64,000 bases of DNA, from positions 1 to 64,000 of the forward strand of contig VXAU01001280.1 of assembly GCA_013399695.1 (NCBI GenBank), given 5' to 3'. Within the stretch, counting starts at the first letter, position 1, and each line of letters begins with the position of its first letter. Under the pieces are notes generated by a model. That model worked only from the letters and a program-made list of their open reading frames with translations. It was not told the origin of the DNA and made no database searches. This stretch comes from Formicarius rufipectus (Eukaryota > Chordata > Aves > Passeriformes > Formicariidae). Positions 50,861 through 61,280 of the stretch are shown piece by piece. The translations under genes and the position numbers were made by a program.

Positions 50861-51090
50861 CACTTTATCTCTTACACATCTGTGAACCATTGGCCTTTAG
50901 TTACATAAATAATTCTTAATTGGGCACCGTTACAGCACATGTTGAATAACCATGCCTCAGCACTTTATACAGGAAACCCATTCTGTGTCACCGTCTTCCT
51001 CTTCCGTGCTCAACACCTGGCAGCAGTAGAATAGTTCCTTCTTCAGTTCCAACTGCTTCACAGACCCCAGTCCAGCTGGGGCTCCCCACA

Positions 51091-51096
51091 GCAGAA
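51091..51096. repeat. Target-site duplication, right (GCAGAA)
   Basis: Exact repeat of the six bases at 50773-50778, directly after the LTR end CCCCACA. Confidence 0.8.
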
Positions 51097-51529
51097 GTTG
51101 GTGAAAGCATCAGTGGTTCTCAGCGTTGTGCCTCATGGTTCAAAACATCTAGTTTATAGAAAGATTTCTACATTGTTCAATGCAGAAAATATGCTTACGA
51201 CCTCTTCCTTTGGTATGGAAAAGTAAAATTTTTCAATGATGACCTATTATTACTTTGGAGAATGTGAGTTTAACAATTTTACAACTTCCTCAAATAAAAT
51301 GCATTGTCCTGACTTTTACTACGGAATTTAATTGCTATGTACAATCAAAAGAGAAATTGAATGAAACCTAAATAAGATAAAACAATTTATGGTTATGTAT
51401 AACACAGGCCTAAATGTGCAATATTTAGGAAAGTACACCTCCTACCAAATCACCAAGACATTTTGTCATCTTTTAAACTTCCATTTTGGTGTATGTAATA
51501 ATTTTGATGACAAATATTTACAGTACCTC
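51097..51529. other. Noncoding DNA between the LTR and a CR1
   Basis: AT-rich sequence, no gene or repeat recognised. Confidence 0.6.
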
Positions 51530-51590
51530 TGAAGAATAGCCTTAAGAAGGTCAAAAACCTGCGAGTCAAGTCAGAGACGAAGGTAACAAA

Positions 51591-51990
51591 GGGTACCTCA
51601 TGACTGGTGTTTACTACAGGCCATCTGACCAAGTGGAGCCTACTGGTGCAGCCTTCTTGATCCAATTAGAGGAGCCATTGTGCTTACGGGCTGTTGTCCT
51701 ACTGGGGGACTTCAACCACTCCTGCATCTGCTGGAAAACTAGAATGGTGAACTGAAGGCAATTCAGGAGACTCCTGAAATGCATGGAAGATAACTTCTTG
51801 AGCCAGGTAATAGACAGCCCCACCTAAGGGGATATGTTACTGGATCCAATGGTCACCAGTGCAAGTGAGCTACTTGGGGTTATCAAGACTGGAGGCAGCC
51901 TGGGGTGCTGTGATCATGCATTGGTGGACTTGGCAGACCTCAGGGATATGGGTCAGAAAAGGATTAAAATTAGGTCCCTGAACTCCTAAG
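51591..51990 (+). pseudogene. CR1 ORF2 endonuclease domain, C-terminal fragment
   Basis: This is the APE-type endonuclease that nicks target DNA for CR1 retrotransposition. The frame from 51591 reads GYLMTGVYYRPSDQ, then LLGDFNHSCICWK, holding the GDFNH motif with catalytic Asp and Asn at about 51705-51719. Further on it reads NFLSQVIDSPT and then GGSLGCCDHALVDL, where DH at 51912-51917 stands for the catalytic SDH motif, with Ser replaced by Cys. In-frame stops occur after RMVN and after DSPT. The N-terminal half of the domain is absent. The fragment cannot make an active enzyme. Confidence 0.85.
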
Positions 51991-52020
51991 ATAGTCGTCA
52001 AAGGCTTAGGGTCTCAATGG

Positions 52021-52842
52021 ATATCGGTGACAAGTGGTGTCCCTCAGGGGTCCATATTGGGAAGAGTGTTATTTAGTAACTTCATTAATGACATAAACAA
52101 AGGGATTGAGTCCACCTTCAGTGGGTTTGCAGATGACAACTAGATGAGTGGTATGGTTGACACACTAGAGTTATGTGATGCCATCCAGAGGGACCCGGAC
52201 AATGATGATGAACAGATATAGGTAGAGGGATGAACAGATTTGGAGCAAACCTGTCGAGAAGGACTTAGGGGTGCTGGTGGGTGAGAGGCTGGACATGAGC
52301 TACCAGTGTGCACTTGCAGTCCAGAAAGACAAACATACCCTGGGCTGCATCCAAAGCAGCATGGCCATCACAAGGAGGAAGGGTTTTCTGCGCCTTACTC
52401 TACTCTGGTGAGACTCCACCTGCGGTGCTGCATCCAGCTCTGGAGTTCCCAGCACAGGAAGGACATTGACTGTTGGAGCGAGTCCAGAGCAGGGCCATCA
52501 AGATGATCAGAGGGATGGAACACCTCCCCCATGAGGAAAGGCTGAGAGAGTTAGGTTTGTGCAGACTGGGAAAGAGAAGGCTTTGGAGTGACTTCATTGC
52601 AGGCTTTCTGGGGAGCCTACAAGAAAGATGGAGAGGGACTTTTTACAAGAGCATGTAGTGGCAGGACAAGGGGAAATGGATTCAAACAGAAAGACTGTGG
52701 GTTTAGATTAAGTATTAGGAAGAAACTCTTTACTGTGAGAGTGGTGAGGCACTGGCACAGGTTGTGCAGAGAAATTGTGGATGACCCATCCCTGGCAGTG
52801 TTTACAGTCAGATTTGATGGAACTCTGAACAACCTGATCTAG
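52021..52842 (+). pseudogene. CR1 ORF2 reverse-transcriptase remnant and C-terminus
   Basis: In a functional CR1 this region copies the element RNA at the nicked target. The visible motifs are VTSGVPQGSILGRVLF (palm motif B) and FADDN at 52126-52140, where the FADD box holds the two metal-binding aspartates. A TAG stop follows FADDN at once. Downstream, frames shift several times through text such as EKDLGVLVGERLDMSYQCAL and the 84-codon terminal frame ending TVRFDGTLNNLI at 52842. The fingers and motif A region are missing because of the deletion near 51990. Confidence 0.85.
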
Positions 52843-52922
52843 TGAAAGCAATATCTGTACATGGCACAGGGAGTGGATCATCTTGAAAGTCCCTTCCAAC
52901 CCAAACCACTCTATGACTGTGT

Positions 52923-55900
52923 AAATAAAAATGCTTTGTGTGCTCAATTGAGGCATTTCCAGCTTACTTTAAAATATGAGTCAGATATACAGTTGTTAGA
53001 TATCAATGTCCTGTCACATTCAATATTCTAAAAATTCCAATTTATGTTACCATATTCATGTCCATATCAATTAACAACATGGAAATGTGGCCTTATACTT
53101 TAGATATTTGAAATTATAAATTGCTAATACAGGTAACAGAGTATAATTGGAACATTTCTTGGTGTGAAATGATGATGTCTTCCTTTTTAGTCCCTTGTAC
53201 CTGTAAATCGTTTCAGATAACATATCTTAAAACTGAAGTGACAGGACTGACGAAAGAATTCACACAGACTTAGTGTAACTCTTCACACTATATTCCATTG
53301 AGTGTTGCAATATATGTCAATTAATATTGCTTCTTTACCTTACAATAGTTTGAACACATTTTGTTACTTCCAAATTATTTTGAGAATTCTTTCATTTAAT
53401 AGAAATAAAAATCTAAGAGTACCAACTGCCTTTTGCATCTCTAACATTAGATAATAACTTATCCAGGTGTCGATTCTGAGATTTTCCAAAATAGTATTTC
53501 CAAAATAAATATCATTTAAAGGACAGATTGGTTCATGACAGTTTTTAAAGAAGATTAATGTAGCACTTTAGATAGTTTGCTTTTCTCTTCTCATTTCCCA
53601 GTATATATTTAAGTATTTTATAAAACTTTTTCCCCCACTAACTGCTGTAAAAGCAGTGGTAGTTTATGCTTTGCTAATCTGAAAACTCCACAATTGGCAC
53701 ACAAAATTCTATGCAAAGGCTTAATAGAAGAGACTTGAAGTGAGGTTTTGTTCTTAGATCCCCTTTCCTTAAAAGATAAACCACAAGGATGACTAATATA
53801 AAAGGAAGCATTGTGAAAGTGTAATTCATGTTATTAAATAGTAGTTACTTAAAAAAGTGAAATGACATTTTATAATGCATTAAAATTACTTATTTACTTA
53901 CTAATTTACAAGACTGTAAATTTTCTCCTCAAAAGAAATGTGACCTAAGAAAATGGGCCCATAGAAGACAGGCAAAAGATTTAAATAATGTGCAAGACCT
54001 TAATATAGCACCGAAGCAGAACAGTGTTTTTATTCTCTGCAGGAGATATGAGAACTAGTAACAGTCTACTTCATTAGAAATACTGCTACTAATATTCCAA
54101 GCCATAGAATTCTCTGTACGATCATCTCATGGGTTGTTCTCTATAAAAACTGGTTTTGTAACCCCATAAATACTTGGTAGGCAAGATCACACAAGCACAG
54201 CATAATTATTATAAGAGATTTCTAAGGAGAGATAGCTAAATGATGAGACATTTGAGAAGTGGAGTAAATCATAACAACTACAGCAATATCTAATTGATGA
54301 TGTACAGACATTTTTCAGGCTACAGTAACAAAAAGATGACATCAGGAGCAAAGGTGTGCAGTGAACACCCTGCCCAGAAGAAACCAGGAGAACTCTCAGT
54401 CTCTGGGCGAAATGTTTAAACCACTACATGCAGTATCACTCCTTGGGGCACATAGTCTTCAGATTAAGTTGCACATAGGATAACATCCACAAAATTGAGT
54501 GTATTATTAATACAACTTCGTGCCATAACATAATGAATGTCGTAGCAGGCACTGAGAATATTTCCACAATCATTTACTTGAAAATACTTTTAATATGCAA
54601 TGCACAATCCAAAGTATCAGGTTTTTCCCTATTTCTGCATTTTTTAAATATTTAAAGCACTAAATATTTTAAATTATAATGAACACTTTTAACCTTTTTT
54701 TTAATGACTGATAGACTTTATAAATTCTGTCATAAAATAACACAAATTACTTAGTAATTTGTTAACATTGCTTATACATTTGCCTAAAAACAAAACATTT
54801 ATTTGCTCAAAAATATTTCTATTAATTCTACTGATTTACCATTTTTGCAGATCTCACTGACGGTGACTTTCTTTACAGCTTTGATTTTTCAGTCTCTGAT
54901 GGTTCTAATGATAACCAGAGGGACTAATTTGAGCAACAGTTTTGAATTAGAGGAAACATACCATACTAACTAACCAACAAATAGAGAGAGTCTCTTCCTA
55001 TAATACATGGTATTAACCACTCCAAAAATCCTCAACATGTATGCAAAAGAAACGCTATAGTATTTTGATGGGTTTACAAGTGCTTTAAAATGTATTTTTT
55101 TCTGCAATTGTTGCACAAATAGTAATTGTTTGAATAAATATTAAGATAGTAAAATAATTCGTGTGATAATATTGAATATACATGTAAAGTTAAATATTAA
55201 ATTACAGTTCAAACACATACTGCATAACCCAAAATTTTACACTCATCTGATCTCAATCCCTCATTTATTAACTTTAACAGGACTATATATGTTATCTTTT
55301 TAACACAAAATTTGAAATATAAGGAAATGAAAAGTTAAATACCTAGTTGATTTTTGGTTTTGTTTTCCTTCATCAAAAGGGAAACACATTCTGCATCAGT
55401 ATTTTCTTTCTGCTTAGGAACAGGCGACTGTTAAGATCTTATAGTAGGTATCTGTGCACAGAAGGAATGCTGAAGGGTTTGTGGAAAGCTGGAATCCCTT
55501 GAGCAGCACAATTAAGGGTGCAAAAAGTTCTAGAATATCTTTAACTTTGATGACAGATGAATTCTTATCCTATCAAGACCATACAATACTGACAATGTGG
55601 GCTAAATATCTATTTCTGGTATCCAACTAACCACAGAATTCTTGGTAAAACAGAACATTATATTTACAGTGATAGCTCTTTAACTCCTGAGAACAGCTCA
55701 ATATTTGGTCTTGAGAGTGCTGCCAATCAAATATAAAAAAGGCTGCCTTCAAGACAGCTGGGTACCATTTCTAAAGAGGCTAAAAGAAAACACTGTAAAT
55801 ACTGTTATCAAAATAGATGAGTACGCTCTACACTCTGTGAGAAAAAAAATATGAAGGAATAATCTTTGCTACAGGCCTTGGCTGAGATTCAAGGAAGAAT

Positions 55901-57118
55901 GACTTGGTGTCACTGTGTTTGGGTCCATGATATGTAGTTCTGAGCAGGAAGAGAGCATCTTTTGTCAAAACTACAGAGCTTTGACCATGGTTCCTCTGAT
56001 CTGTGAAGAAAGTCTGGATGCTCCTCAGGACCACCTCACAGAGACCTCTCTGCAAATAGAAAGTCTTCTCATGCCTTTCTGCAGTGAGTCCGCTGTGTTC
56101 TCCCATATTCCCCTGTTTTGAGAAGGAGGTTACAATGGAGGTGAAAACTAGCTGACAATGTACTAGTCATCTTGAATGTATACTACAAAATCCCCAGTTT
56201 CTCACATCAAACACAGAATACAACCTGATATTAATATAGTTTAAGCAAATGTTTCTGAGATGATTGTTATTAGAATCATGTATCATTTATGGGTGGTGAT
56301 TGTACATGTTTCCTGATGTGTTCTAGCCAAACATAATTTCTATGTGAATATTTAAGAGCTCTCACATCTACCTTGTTTGTATTAAATGAAAAGATGTCTT
56401 GTTAATTGGCATTACTTTATTTTTAAGTATTTGAAATGGGACCATACCACTCCTTAACTATTACAAATGAAGTTTCTGTTCATTAAGCATAATATTAATA
56501 TTTTCCTTTTCTTTTAACTCATTAGTTCCTCTCAAATATTTTCCACCTTGAAATTTTGCTCAAGTTATGCACTTTAAAATTACAAGCTATTTTTTGTGTA
56601 CTTAATGTTCCATATTAAGCAAGTGGAATTTAAATTCTCGTTTCCTTGATGTACTGTTTTATGTTAAACAAATTGAGGATTATGCATTGATGGTATAAAT
56701 ATACATATAATCACTTCCTTAATTATGCATATGATTGCTGCATAACTTCGTAATGTGTTCCTTCAGTTACCATAGAACTAAAATGTATTAATTTTCAAAC
56801 TGTTTTTCACAATGTTAATTCACTTTCTTTTCAGGTATTTCTATTAAATGTATTTAAGAAAAGATCTATAACTGTCTTGACATTCACTTATCTGTATATT
56901 TATTGATTTTTCTGTTGTCTTTATTTTTTTTTATAATGACAATTTTTAAAGCTCTTGGAAATGTAATCTAGAGATAGTATGTAATACGTCTTCTATTCTG
57001 TAAACACTGAAAGAGTGAACTTGCCGTGTCATAATGATTGTTTGTTTGCATCACAGTGAAAAGATTTAATCCTTAATAAGAAAAAATACTTGATAAAAAG
57101 AAATCATCGGATTTTCAA
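52923..57118. other. Noncoding AT-rich interval
   Basis: About 4.2 kb with no recognised gene, RNA or transposon. It has long AT-rich stretches with homopolymers and no significant open frame. Confidence 0.6.
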
Positions 57119-57150
57119 ACCTGAGGAGGATACCACCTGAGGAGGATACC
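57119..57150. repeat. 16-bp tandem duplication
   Basis: ACCTGAGGAGGATACC occurs twice in direct succession, followed by a partial third unit (ACCTG). It sits at the edge of the GC-richer block that starts here. Confidence 0.95.
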
Positions 57151-58330
57151 ACCTGTGCCGTGTCACAGTTGTCTGTCAGTTCTAAACTGAACTGTTTTTC
57201 AGTCAGGAAAACAAATCAGCCAATAAACTGTGACAACGTATCTTTGAAGTTTCTGTGTGTAATGTCTAAGGACTGTGCCTTGGTGGAGTAGCACCATGGC
57301 CTCTCTTCTGAGGCATCAGGAACCTGCTGCTGGGTGCAGCTGCAGATGGAGGGAGGAAGGGGAACAGAGCTCTGGAGCAGGAGGTGTTAAAGCAGGAGAT
57401 CACTCTGAAAAGGCTGAATGTGAGCCCTCAGCTATGGAGAGCTTCAGACCCTAGTGCTTCAAGGGCCTGAGGGCTACACAGATTAAGTAGGTCTTCAAGC
57501 CTTCTGGCTTTGTGACAGAACTTGAACTGTGATGTTTCAGCAGACATGGTGAATCCTAACCAACCATATCTCAGCTGAGGTGTGCTTAGCCCGATATGAC
57601 TGGCAGGTGCTAAGCTATGCAGAAGGATGATAGATAGATAACTCTTCCCAAGAGGAAGAGCTGTCACTTGGATGGATAGAACTACTTCCTTCTTGGCTTA
57701 TTTTACGTCAGAAAGCTAGACCTGGCCAGTTGCCAGCTAGGTGGCTGGGAGTGTAGTGAAACGAGATCTGATCTGCCTGCTGGCTATTCTGGTGGTGCAT
57801 TTTCCCTTCTTCTTTTTTGTTGATTACTGCTTCTCTGACCTCTCTCTGAGCCAATTCAGTTCATTAAACCATGGGTAAACTAACCCAACCAATAAAGCAA
57901 ATAGCCTTCTGTTGGAATAATGAGTCAGTTTGCTGAGGGGTCTGATACATGCCAAAGACGGAATGTAAAGCAGAGGAGAATGTGACTGCTCCTTTTGGCA
58001 TCAGAAAGCTGTTAAGCCTGCTCAGTTGTTCCTGGAGCACACCCCTCCAACCAAAGCCTGTCAATGAAGATAAGGCCCATGAATAGGCTAACCCCTGCTG
58101 AAAGGGATGTTCCCACTTCCTTCCTCTGCAGCCTGGCTTTGTGCTTCTCCTGGCACTAATGCTTATTTAATCCTACCACCAGCTAGTTTGGGAGAGATTA
58201 CTGCATTCTTTTGTTTGTTGGTGTGGCTTTCTAACCTACTTGCTAAGGGATGAGATAATGGTAGGGGAGAGGTGGGAGAGCATGGCTGGACTTCCTCTTA
58301 GTGTGACAGTTGGCCTTTGAATCTCCTTGA
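57151..58330. other. GC-richer block of unknown origin
   Basis: This 1.2-kb stretch has visibly more G+C than the flanks and ordinary complexity. It has open frames of 79 and 66 codons on the minus strand at 57428-57667 and 57864-58064, neither recognisable. Possible AATAAA signals occur (for example in CCAATAAAGC near 57888), and TGTGACAG near 58301 resembles the start of some avian LTRs. No matching opposite end or target duplication was found. It may be an eroded LTR element, an old untranslated exon or simply GC-richer unique DNA. Confidence 0.4.
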
Positions 58331-60210
58331 GTTTCTCTTTATCTCTGTCAATTGTTTATAGAACAATGTTTATGAATGGTTCCAATGGTGGATGAGATTT
58401 CAGATAACTTACAGTAAGACTATAGATTACAGTAAGAAGTTTCTTACCTGGGTAAATTACAGTGGGACAGAGTAGTTCTCTACACTTGATCTGTGATGAC
58501 TGTCATATAAAAGGAGAAGTTCGACCTGGTAAGCAGCAGTTTTGTAAAAAAGATGCTGACAGAACAGGTCTCACTTCTGCTCTTTCAGGCTCACAGCTCT
58601 CTGCAGAATGGGTGAGCGAGACTGAACTGTTGATCTCAAGCAAACGGCAAGTTTTTTTTCAGAACTGTGAGAATGCTGACCCTAGAAATTAGAAGTACTG
58701 CATGCTAACTTTGGATTAATTATTTTCCTAGGACTTTTGAAAGGTAAAATTCTAAGCAGCTATGCAGAAGGACAGACTTACCACTCTGACTAGTGAAGAC
58801 AGACTTGATAACAAGCACTGAAGTAAGTAAGCAGGCCAAGCACATCCCAACAGAGTGTTAGAAGAGTCTTGTGGTAATATTCTTATTAATTTTTCAAACA
58901 GATGTATTGGGGGTGGGTATTCTGGGGATAGGTTAATTTACATTGGGATTAGGTAAAGACCCTTTATGAAGATAGATATGCAGAAAATAAAAACAGACCT
59001 AAAGTGCTTCACTTGGTTGCCGCTCTGGCATGCACAATCTGAACAGATTTCAATTATTATGTTTAATGTCCCTGTTTTGAGTGCATTTGCAGAGATCAAC
59101 AAATTGATTATATTTGCAGTGAGTTTATTTGAATTCTATTTGGATTTTTACAATAAGATTTGTTTTAGGGAAAGGTGGTTCTGAGCCATAAGTGCCTTTC
59201 AGGTAGTACCACAGTGAAAAAATTAATGTTTGTATGACATGCACAGCAATATATAGTGTTTTTTTCAGAGAGACTGAGCATGATGGTAGAATAATTTTTA
59301 AAAAAAATCAAGGTCTGTTCTTTGGCTAGCTGTCAATATAAAATAATTATTTATACTTGGAAACTAGGAAGGTAATTTTAGCCTCTACAAAATAAGACCT
59401 TGTTTGGAAGCTATTTAGCATGCTTTACCCATGTATGATTTATCATCTTTTATCCTGAAATTTAATCAATGTATGTGTAAAAGTTAAATTATCAACACAG
59501 GGCAACAATTACAAAAGGAGTTGTACTACAGCTGTCAGAATGGAGTTTGAAAGTGTGACTACTGAAAAGATTACACCTCTCTCCCCAAAAAGCATATATG
59601 CAACTTTCAAGACTATGTAAATGGCTTGAAGCTTCTTTCCTGCTAGTTTCTACTGGATTTATAATGCCAGATATGTTACCAGTCTCTGTAACACAAGCAT
59701 AAGAAATGGTCTTGCTCCAGTGTCAGTAAAGGAGGTGCTTATTTCATGGTACATGTAGCAGTTTCTGAAACATGCAAAGATAATGTGCATTTTTCATTAC
59801 TTGGCAGAGAAAATAATGGATGAACCCTTAGCAGTGAAGCTCACAATAGAACTAGAAAGACTCCAGAAATATGAAATGTAGAAACTTCAAATCTTCTCCA
59901 AACTTCTGTGACATACAGACAGTGAAATAAATTGCTGGAGAGCACAGTGCTTCCACGTGTTTCATCAAAGACTTGATAATGAAAATGTGTCAAATTACTT
60001 CAAATGGGCACCTAGCACATATACATTATGACTGCCAGAACTCTCTTTTATTCAAAGCTAAAATAAATTAGTAATTTTTGGATAGGCATGATGTTTCTTC
60101 ATTTATTTCAGCATCTTTTGGTTTATCTTTTATATTGCTGCCACAAGAGCAATATACTTGACACATAATAACAAAGCTTATTTATTTATTAAAAAAAAAA
60201 AAACAAAAAA

Positions 60211-60211
60211 N
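60211..60211. other. Single ambiguous base after a poly-A run
   Basis: An 'n' directly follows an A12-C-A6 run. Because the other single 'n's at 19785 and 19965 mark joins, this position (and 6614) should also be treated as a possible join. Confidence 0.85.
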
Positions 60212-61272
60212 GTGAAATAATTAACATGTTAGAATTTAGAAAGGAATACTGGGGAGAGAAAAGCAAAACACAGGGCGATAAGAATGTGAAGAATGTAGCA
60301 AATAAAACTAACAGATGAAAAACAAATGTAGCTCGGTAGATGAACATACTTTTTTTGGAATTCGTATTAAAAATTTGCAAAAAATTGATTTTCGTGTTAT
60401 CAGTCAAAATACAAATTCAAGCACATTTTATTCAATGGTTGATGTGATTAACATTGCCATTCAAAACCAAAGAAAAACAGTTTTGAAAAAGAACTGTGTT
60501 TATTAAGATTTCCAGAACGTATGTTTTGATGTGCTTGCAGTATTACCAAAATTAAAGACCAGATTCCACAGCCAAAAGAGATGCTTGCCCTTTTGCTTTG
60601 TAGCTCAGCAGTGATATCAATTCTGAAGTGAAAAAAGTCTGATAAAATTCCTCTAAGAGGGTACTAGCTGTAGCTATTGAAAGGAATGGAGACTTGGATT
60701 CATATTTCAGGACTAGGAAATACCTGCCTACATGACTTTCTAAAGGAAAGATTGAGAAGTATTCAGGACACCTCTCTGGTCTGATGACTTGGGTTGCCTG
60801 CCACATGGGACTTGTTTTGTTTCAAACTTGCTGCTCTGAATAGAGTGGACTACTTAGTTGTGTTTCCCACTTTCAAAGGGAGGACTGTTGTGAAGGGGGA
60901 AAGGTTTGGAGAGAGGGGTATGATTGTAAGGAATATCTTCTGTTTATTCTGATGAAGCTGTACCCTTTTCTAAAGCACGCACTGAAGCTAAATCTAGAAG
61001 TTAGATTATCTGTTTCTAATAAATCTTTCATGACTTCAAGCATCTTACAACCGGTTTCTTATCAATTTATATGACAGTAGGGGGGAAAAAACCCAAACCT
61101 TTCTGTGTCTATTGATTTCAGTCCTAATTTCCTTAGTTTATGTACCTGAGGCAAAATAGTAAATTAGACCATGTGAATGTCTTTTGTCACTTTTATTGTG
61201 ATTGAAGCTATCAAGGTGTCACTTGGTGTTTTGCTTCTCTACCAAGGGTCTGCCACAGTGTAACCAATGCTC

Positions 61273-61280
61273 TGACGTCA
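61273..61280. promoter_or_regulatory. Palindromic CRE (TGACGTCA) next to a CCAAT box
   Basis: TGACGTCA is the full consensus site for CREB/ATF factors. A CCAAT lies 5 bp upstream (61264-61268) and a second CGTCA half-site follows at 61282-61286. The group holds several CpGs in a CpG-poor setting. The motifs are seen directly; function as a promoter or enhancer is inferred. Confidence 0.4.

Larger units (their letters stand above)
50779..51090 (-). mobile_element. Solo LTR of an endogenous retrovirus (ERVK-like)
   Basis: A 312-bp element read on the minus strand starts TGTGGGGAGCCCC and ends CCATGACA, so it has the canonical TG...CA ends. A perfect 6-bp direct repeat, GCAGAA, flanks it. Near its 3' part are a TATA-like box (TATATAAAT) and, 16 bp downstream, a polyadenylation signal AATAAA. 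That tight TATA-then-AATAAA order is the arrangement seen in avian leukosis/sarcoma-type LTRs. No internal viral genes, primer-binding site or second LTR are present on either side, so the provirus was reduced to one LTR by LTR-LTR recombination. The intact target duplication and regular ends suggest a fairly recent insertion. The family name is inferred from the duplication length and layout, not from a database match. Confidence 0.85.
51530..52922 (+). mobile_element. CR1 LINE, internally deleted longer copy
   Basis: At 1.4 kb this is the longest transposon in the window. It holds, in order: the C-terminal part of the ORF2 endonuclease (51591-51990); a jump of what should be several hundred codons; the reverse-transcriptase segment from VTSGVPQGSILG to FADDN (52027-52140); the thumb/C-terminal region; and the ORF2 end reading FRLSIRKKLFTVRVVRHWHR ... 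DGTLNNLI. The 3' end is TCCCTTCCAACCCAAACC plus CACTCTATGACTGTG. Stops and frameshifts interrupt the frame, so it is a fossil. The intact order with a missing centre indicates an internal deletion, or two adjoining fragments of one copy. The 5' boundary is approximate. Confidence 0.93.

Noticed and set aside
50537..50890. 117-codon minus-strand open frame overlapping the LTR
   Set aside because: It crosses the LTR/host boundary at 50779 and its target duplication, so it is a chance frame and not a viral or host gene.
57720..57760. miR-216-like bases (AGCTGGCAACTG) on the minus strand
   Set aside because: Only 12 bases match and I saw no extended hairpin, so this is likely coincidence.
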